In this document: positions 7,259 to 9,522 of the stretch, one piece after another | Layout: every line of letters starts with the position of its first letter | How positions within the stretch are numbered: position 1 is the stretch's first letter | From: JASFRI01 sp050115015 | GTDB taxonomy: Bacteria; Acidobacteriota; Polarisedimenticolia; CBDVAL01 | Length of the DNA: 9,522 nt | Reading direction: 5' to 3' | Assembly (NCBI GenBank): GCA_050115015.1 | Contig: JASFRI010000152.1 | Coordinates: 1-9,522 of the forward strand | Notes under the pieces: model-generated | Told to the model about the DNA's origin: nothing | Databases searched by the model: none | What the model saw: only the letters and a program-made list of their open reading frames with translations | Program-made: the position numbers and the translations under genes

Positions 7259-7423
7259 GTCATCGACGGCGCTCCCACACGGGACCGGCCCGGAAGATGT
7301 GCGCCATTTGTTGTATATTGAAGGAGAAGCACGGCCTGTGAGGGGGTTCGTGCATTCCGCGACGAACGTGAACCACGCGGATCCCGCTTGACGATGGATT
7401 CGCAAGGAGCACTGCGACCCGAA
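7259..7423 (+). promoter_or_regulatory. Spacer and leader before korA with possible -10 element
   Basis: This 165-base gap separates the DUF2520 stop from korA. TATATT at 7314-7319 is the most AT-rich hexamer nearby and a good -10 match. No convincing -35 lies 16-18 bases upstream (CGGAAG region). AAGGAG at 7321-7326 follows at once. If the -10 is used, RNA would start about there, so this AAGGAG could not also serve as a ribosome site on that transcript. No clear terminator for the upstream cluster is visible, so read-through into korA is possible. Confidence 0.4.
7404..7409 (+). promoter_or_regulatory. Shine-Dalgarno of korA
   Basis: AAGGAG lies 14 bases before the ATG at 7424. The spacing is long but the match is strong. 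It favours 7424 over the in-frame ATG at 7394 and TTG at 7388, neither of which has a recognisable site. Confidence 0.5.
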
Positions 7424-9295
7424 ATGAGCACCGAGACGAAGTCGACCAAAGCCCAGGCCCAGTCCCCGTCCGTCGAGACGACCGAACGCGTGATCATCCG
7501 CTTCGCGGGGGACTCGGGAGACGGCATCCAGCTCATGGGAAACCAGTACACCTCCGCCACGGCGGTGGAGGGGAACGACCTGGCGACCCTTCCCGACTTC
7601 CCCGCCGAGATCCGCGCCCCGGCGGGCACGCTGCCGGGCGTCTCCGGCTTTCAGATCAGCTTCAGCAGCTTCGACATCCACACCCCGGGGGACCAGCCGG
7701 ACGTGCTGGTCGCCATGAACCCCGCCGCCCTCAAGACCAACCTGAAGGACCTGCCCGAGGGCGGGATGCTCGTGGTGAACACCGACGCCTTCGAGAAGAC
7801 CAACCTCCGGAAGGCCGGCTACGAGGCCAACCCCCTGGAGGACGGCACCCTGTCCGCCTACCGCGTGTTCGCCGTGCCGATCACGGAGCTCACCCGGAGC
7901 GCGCTGAAGGACCTGGACCTCAACGTCAAGGTGAAGGACCGCTGCAAGAATTTCTTCGCCCTGGGCATGATGTTCTATCTCTACCAGCGGCGCACCGACG
8001 TGACCATGCGGTGGATCGAGCGGAAGTTCAAGAAGAGCCCGGATCTCGTGGAGGCGAACGCCACGGCCCTCAAGGCCGGCTACGCCTACTGCGAGGCGGC
8101 GGAGATCTTCCCCCACGTCTACCAGGTCGAGGCGGCCCCGTTTCCGCAGGGCGACTACCGCAACATCATGGGGAACTCGGCGCTCGCCCTGGGCCTGGTG
8201 GCCGCCAGCCAGAAGGCCGGGATGAACCTGTTCCTCGGCTCCTATCCGATCACGCCGGCCAGCACGATCCTGCACGAGCTCTCTCATTACAAGGAGTTCG
8301 GCGTCGTCACGTTCCAGGCGGAGGACGAGATCGCCGCGGTCTGCTCCGCCATCGGCGCCTCCTTCGCCGGGGCGCTCGGGGCCACCAGCACGAGCGGCCC
8401 CGGCCTCGCCCTCAAGGGCGAGGCCCTGGGCCTCGCGGTGATGACGGAGCTGCCGCTGGTGATCCTCAACATCCAGCGGGGCGGCCCGAGCACCGGGCTG
8501 CCCACGAAGACCGAGCAGGCGGACCTGCTGCAGGCCATGTTCGGCCGCAACGGGGAGGCGCCGATGCCCGTGCTGAGCGCCTCCACGCCGGCGGACTGCT
8601 TCCAGGTCGCCTTCGAGGCGGCCCGGATCGCGGTCCGGTACATGACCCCCGTCCTGGTGCTCTCCGACGGCTACCTCGCCAACGGCGCCGAGCCCTGGCG
8701 CATCCCGCAGGTCGACGAGCTGCCCACCATCACGCCGGAGATCGTCCGTGAAGCCCCCGAGGGAGGCTTCCATCCGTACCGGCGGAACGAGCAGACCCTG
8801 GCCCGCAACTGGGCCCTCCCCGGCACGCCCGGCCTGGAGCACCGGCTCGGGGGCCTCGAGAAGGAGGACGTGTCGGGGAACGTATCGTATGACCCGCAGA
8901 ACCACGAACGGATGGTCCGGCTGCGCGCCGAGAAGGTCGAGCGGGTCGCGCAGGAGTTCCCGCCGACGGAGATCGACGGCGAGGATTCCGGGCGGCTGCT
9001 GATCGTCGGATGGGGCTCCACCCAGGGCGCCATCAAGGGGGCCGTCCGTCGCCTCCGGAGCGAGGGGGTCACCCTCAGCCACATCCACCTGCGTTACCTG
9101 AACCCGCTGCCGCGGGACCTCGGCGAGATCCTGCGGCGCTTCGAGAAGGTCCTGGTCCCGGAGATGAACATGGGGCAGCTCGCGTTCCTGATGCGCGGCC
9201 GCTACCTCGTGGACGCCATCAGCTACTCGAAGGTCCAGGGACAGCCGTTTCGCTCCTCGGAGATCATGGCACGCGTTCGCCAGTTGCTGGGTTGA
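7424..9295 (+). CDS. korA: 2-oxoacid (probably 2-oxoglutarate):ferredoxin oxidoreductase, fused gamma-alpha subunit
   Basis: With KorB this cytoplasmic complex oxidatively decarboxylates 2-oxoglutarate with CoA to succinyl-CoA and CO2, reducing ferredoxin. It replaces or runs beside 2-oxoglutarate dehydrogenase, and can run reductively in the reverse TCA cycle. The 623-residue product begins with a polar tail of about 20 residues. The gamma domain (about 21-210) follows, starting RVIIRFAGDSGDGIQL with GDG at 32-34, then LPDFPAEIRAPAGTLPGVSG. The alpha pyrimidine-binding domain carries YPITP at 274-278, FQAEDEIAA, and NIQRGGPSTGLPTKTEQADL followed by GRNGEAP. The C-terminal transketolase-like domain (about 500-610) includes LLIVGWGSTQGAIKGAV and HLRYLNPLP. 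The gamma-alpha fusion and GLPTKTEQ are typical of KorA. Pyruvate or another 2-oxoacid is the main alternative. korB follows 40 bases later. The start could instead be ATG 7394, adding 10 residues. Confidence 0.94.
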   Translation: MSTETKSTKAQAQSPSVETTERVIIRFAGDSGDGIQLMGNQYTSATAVEGNDLATLPDFPAEIRAPAGTLPGVSGFQISFSSFDIHTPGDQPDVLVAMNPAALKTNLKDLPEGGMLVVNTDAFEKTNLRKAGYEANPLEDGTLSAYRVFAVPITELTRSALKDLDLNVKVKDRCKNFFALGMMFYLYQRRTDVTMRWIERKFKKSPDLVEANATALKAGYAYCEAAEIFPHVYQVEAAPFPQGDYRNIMGNSALALGLVAASQKAGMNLFLGSYPITPASTILHELSHYKEFGVVTFQAEDEIAAVCSAIGASFAGALGATSTSGPGLALKGEALGLAVMTELPLVILNIQRGGPSTGLPTKTEQADLLQAMFGRNGEAPMPVLSASTPADCFQVAFEAARIAVRYMTPVLVLSDGYLANGAEPWRIPQVDELPTITPEIVREAPEGGFHPYRRNEQTLARNWALPGTPGLEHRLGGLEKEDVSGNVSYDPQNHERMVRLRAEKVERVAQEFPPTEIDGEDSGRLLIVGWGSTQGAIKGAVRRLRSEGVTLSHIHLRYLNPLPRDLGEILRRFEKVLVPEMNMGQLAFLMRGRYLVDAISYSKVQGQPFRSSEIMARVRQLLG

Positions 9296-9314
9296 GCCCG
9301 ATCGCGATTCGGGC
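9296..9314 (+). promoter_or_regulatory. Intergenic hairpin between korA and korB
   Basis: GCCCGA (9296-9301) and TCGGGC (9309-9314) pair perfectly around a 7-base loop that contains TCGCGA. The stem begins on the base right after the korA TGA and ends seven bases before the korB ribosome site. No T-run follows, so it is not a classical terminator. It might affect mRNA stability or the korA:korB ratio. Confidence 0.35.
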
Positions 9315-9320
9315 GACCCC

Positions 9321-9328
9321 GGGAGAGA
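9321..9328 (+). promoter_or_regulatory. Shine-Dalgarno of korB
   Basis: GGGAGAGA lies seven bases before the ATG at 9336 and supports that start. The korB reading frame shows family motifs from residue 26 on. Confidence 0.6.
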
Positions 9329-9335
9329 TCAGTTC

Positions 9336-9522
9336 ATGTCGGAAGTGAAAGAGAAATCCGAGGCCAACGCCACGCTGACCAAGAAGGACTTCCAGTCGGA
9401 CCAGGAGGTCCGCTGGTGTCCCGGATGCGGTGATTACGCGATCCTGAACGGGGTCCAGAACCTGTTCCCCCGTCTGGGCATCCCCATGGAGAAGTTCGTG
9501 GTCGTGTCGGGAATCGGCTGCT
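9336..9522 (+). CDS. korB: 2-oxoacid:ferredoxin oxidoreductase beta subunit, 5' part only
   Basis: The beta subunit binds thiamine diphosphate and a [4Fe-4S] cluster and forms the active complex with KorA. Only 62 codons plus one base lie in the window. After a charged lead (EVKEKSEANATLTKKDF), the sequence reads VRWCPGCGDYAILNGVQ with Cys28 and Cys31 as the CxxC pair. It continues through FVVVSGIGC, where Cys62 corresponds to the third cluster cysteine of the family. The whole beta subunit is usually close to 300-350 residues, so most of it lies beyond the right edge. The spacing of 40 bases from korA and the same strand indicate one operon. The short N-terminus directly before WCPGCGD fits KorB and not a fused pyruvate:ferredoxin oxidoreductase. 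Confidence 0.93.
   Translation, partial: MSEVKEKSEANATLTKKDFQSDQEVRWCPGCGDYAILNGVQNLFPRLGIPMEKFVVVSGIGC

Noticed and set aside
7259..7313. Intrinsic terminator after the DUF2520 gene
   Set aside because: I found no GC stem followed by a T-run in this stretch.
6278..9088. Long minus-strand open frame (about 936 codons) opposite rluD, DUF2520 and korA
   Set aside because: It crosses three well-supported plus-strand genes and an intergenic region, and its translation looks like low-complexity antisense sequence.

Overview
This window is a GC-rich bacterial chromosome segment, about 70% GC by eye. It carries seven protein genes, almost all housekeeping. I see no mobile element, CRISPR array, rRNA, tRNA or phage gene. 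The GC content, the ferredoxin-linked 2-oxoacid oxidoreductase with a fused gamma-alpha subunit, and an Lgt with a cysteine-rich signature would suit a lineage such as Acidobacteriota, Myxococcota, Gemmatimonadota or a related candidate phylum. The sequence alone does not decide the phylum.

Layout: (1) Positions 1-993, minus strand, hold a NifS/IscS-type cysteine desulfurase whose C-terminus runs off the left edge. (2) Positions 994-1205 form a divergent control region with one candidate sigma70-type promoter in each direction and two overlapping hairpins in the desulfurase leader. (3) Positions 1206-7258, plus strand, hold a tightly packed five-gene cluster: ileS, lspA, lgt, an rluD-like pseudouridine synthase gene and a Rossmann/DUF2520 gene. 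Each junction overlaps or abuts (1-base overlap, 0-base gap, 11-base overlap, 4-base overlap), so translational coupling is likely. (4) Positions 7259-7423 form a leader with a possible promoter and a possible tiny upstream ORF. (5) Positions 7424-9522, plus strand, hold korA and the first 62 codons of korB, encoding 2-oxoglutarate (or related 2-oxoacid):ferredoxin oxidoreductase. The two genes are separated by 40 bases containing a perfect 6-bp hairpin.

How the genes work together: IleRS charges tRNA-Ile and the RluD-like enzyme modifies 23S rRNA, so both serve translation. Lgt and LspA catalyse the first two steps of bacterial lipoprotein maturation and lie side by side. The DUF2520 protein has no assigned role. 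KorA and KorB would convert 2-oxoglutarate to succinyl-CoA while reducing ferredoxin. The cysteine desulfurase would supply sulfur for Fe-S clusters or tRNA thiolation.

No clearly new system is visible. The items most worth a second look are the altered active-site signatures of Lgt (Tyr and Cys where E. coli has His103 and Asn146), the coupling of a DUF2520 gene to a translation/lipoprotein operon, and the small leader structures before the desulfurase and around korA-korB.
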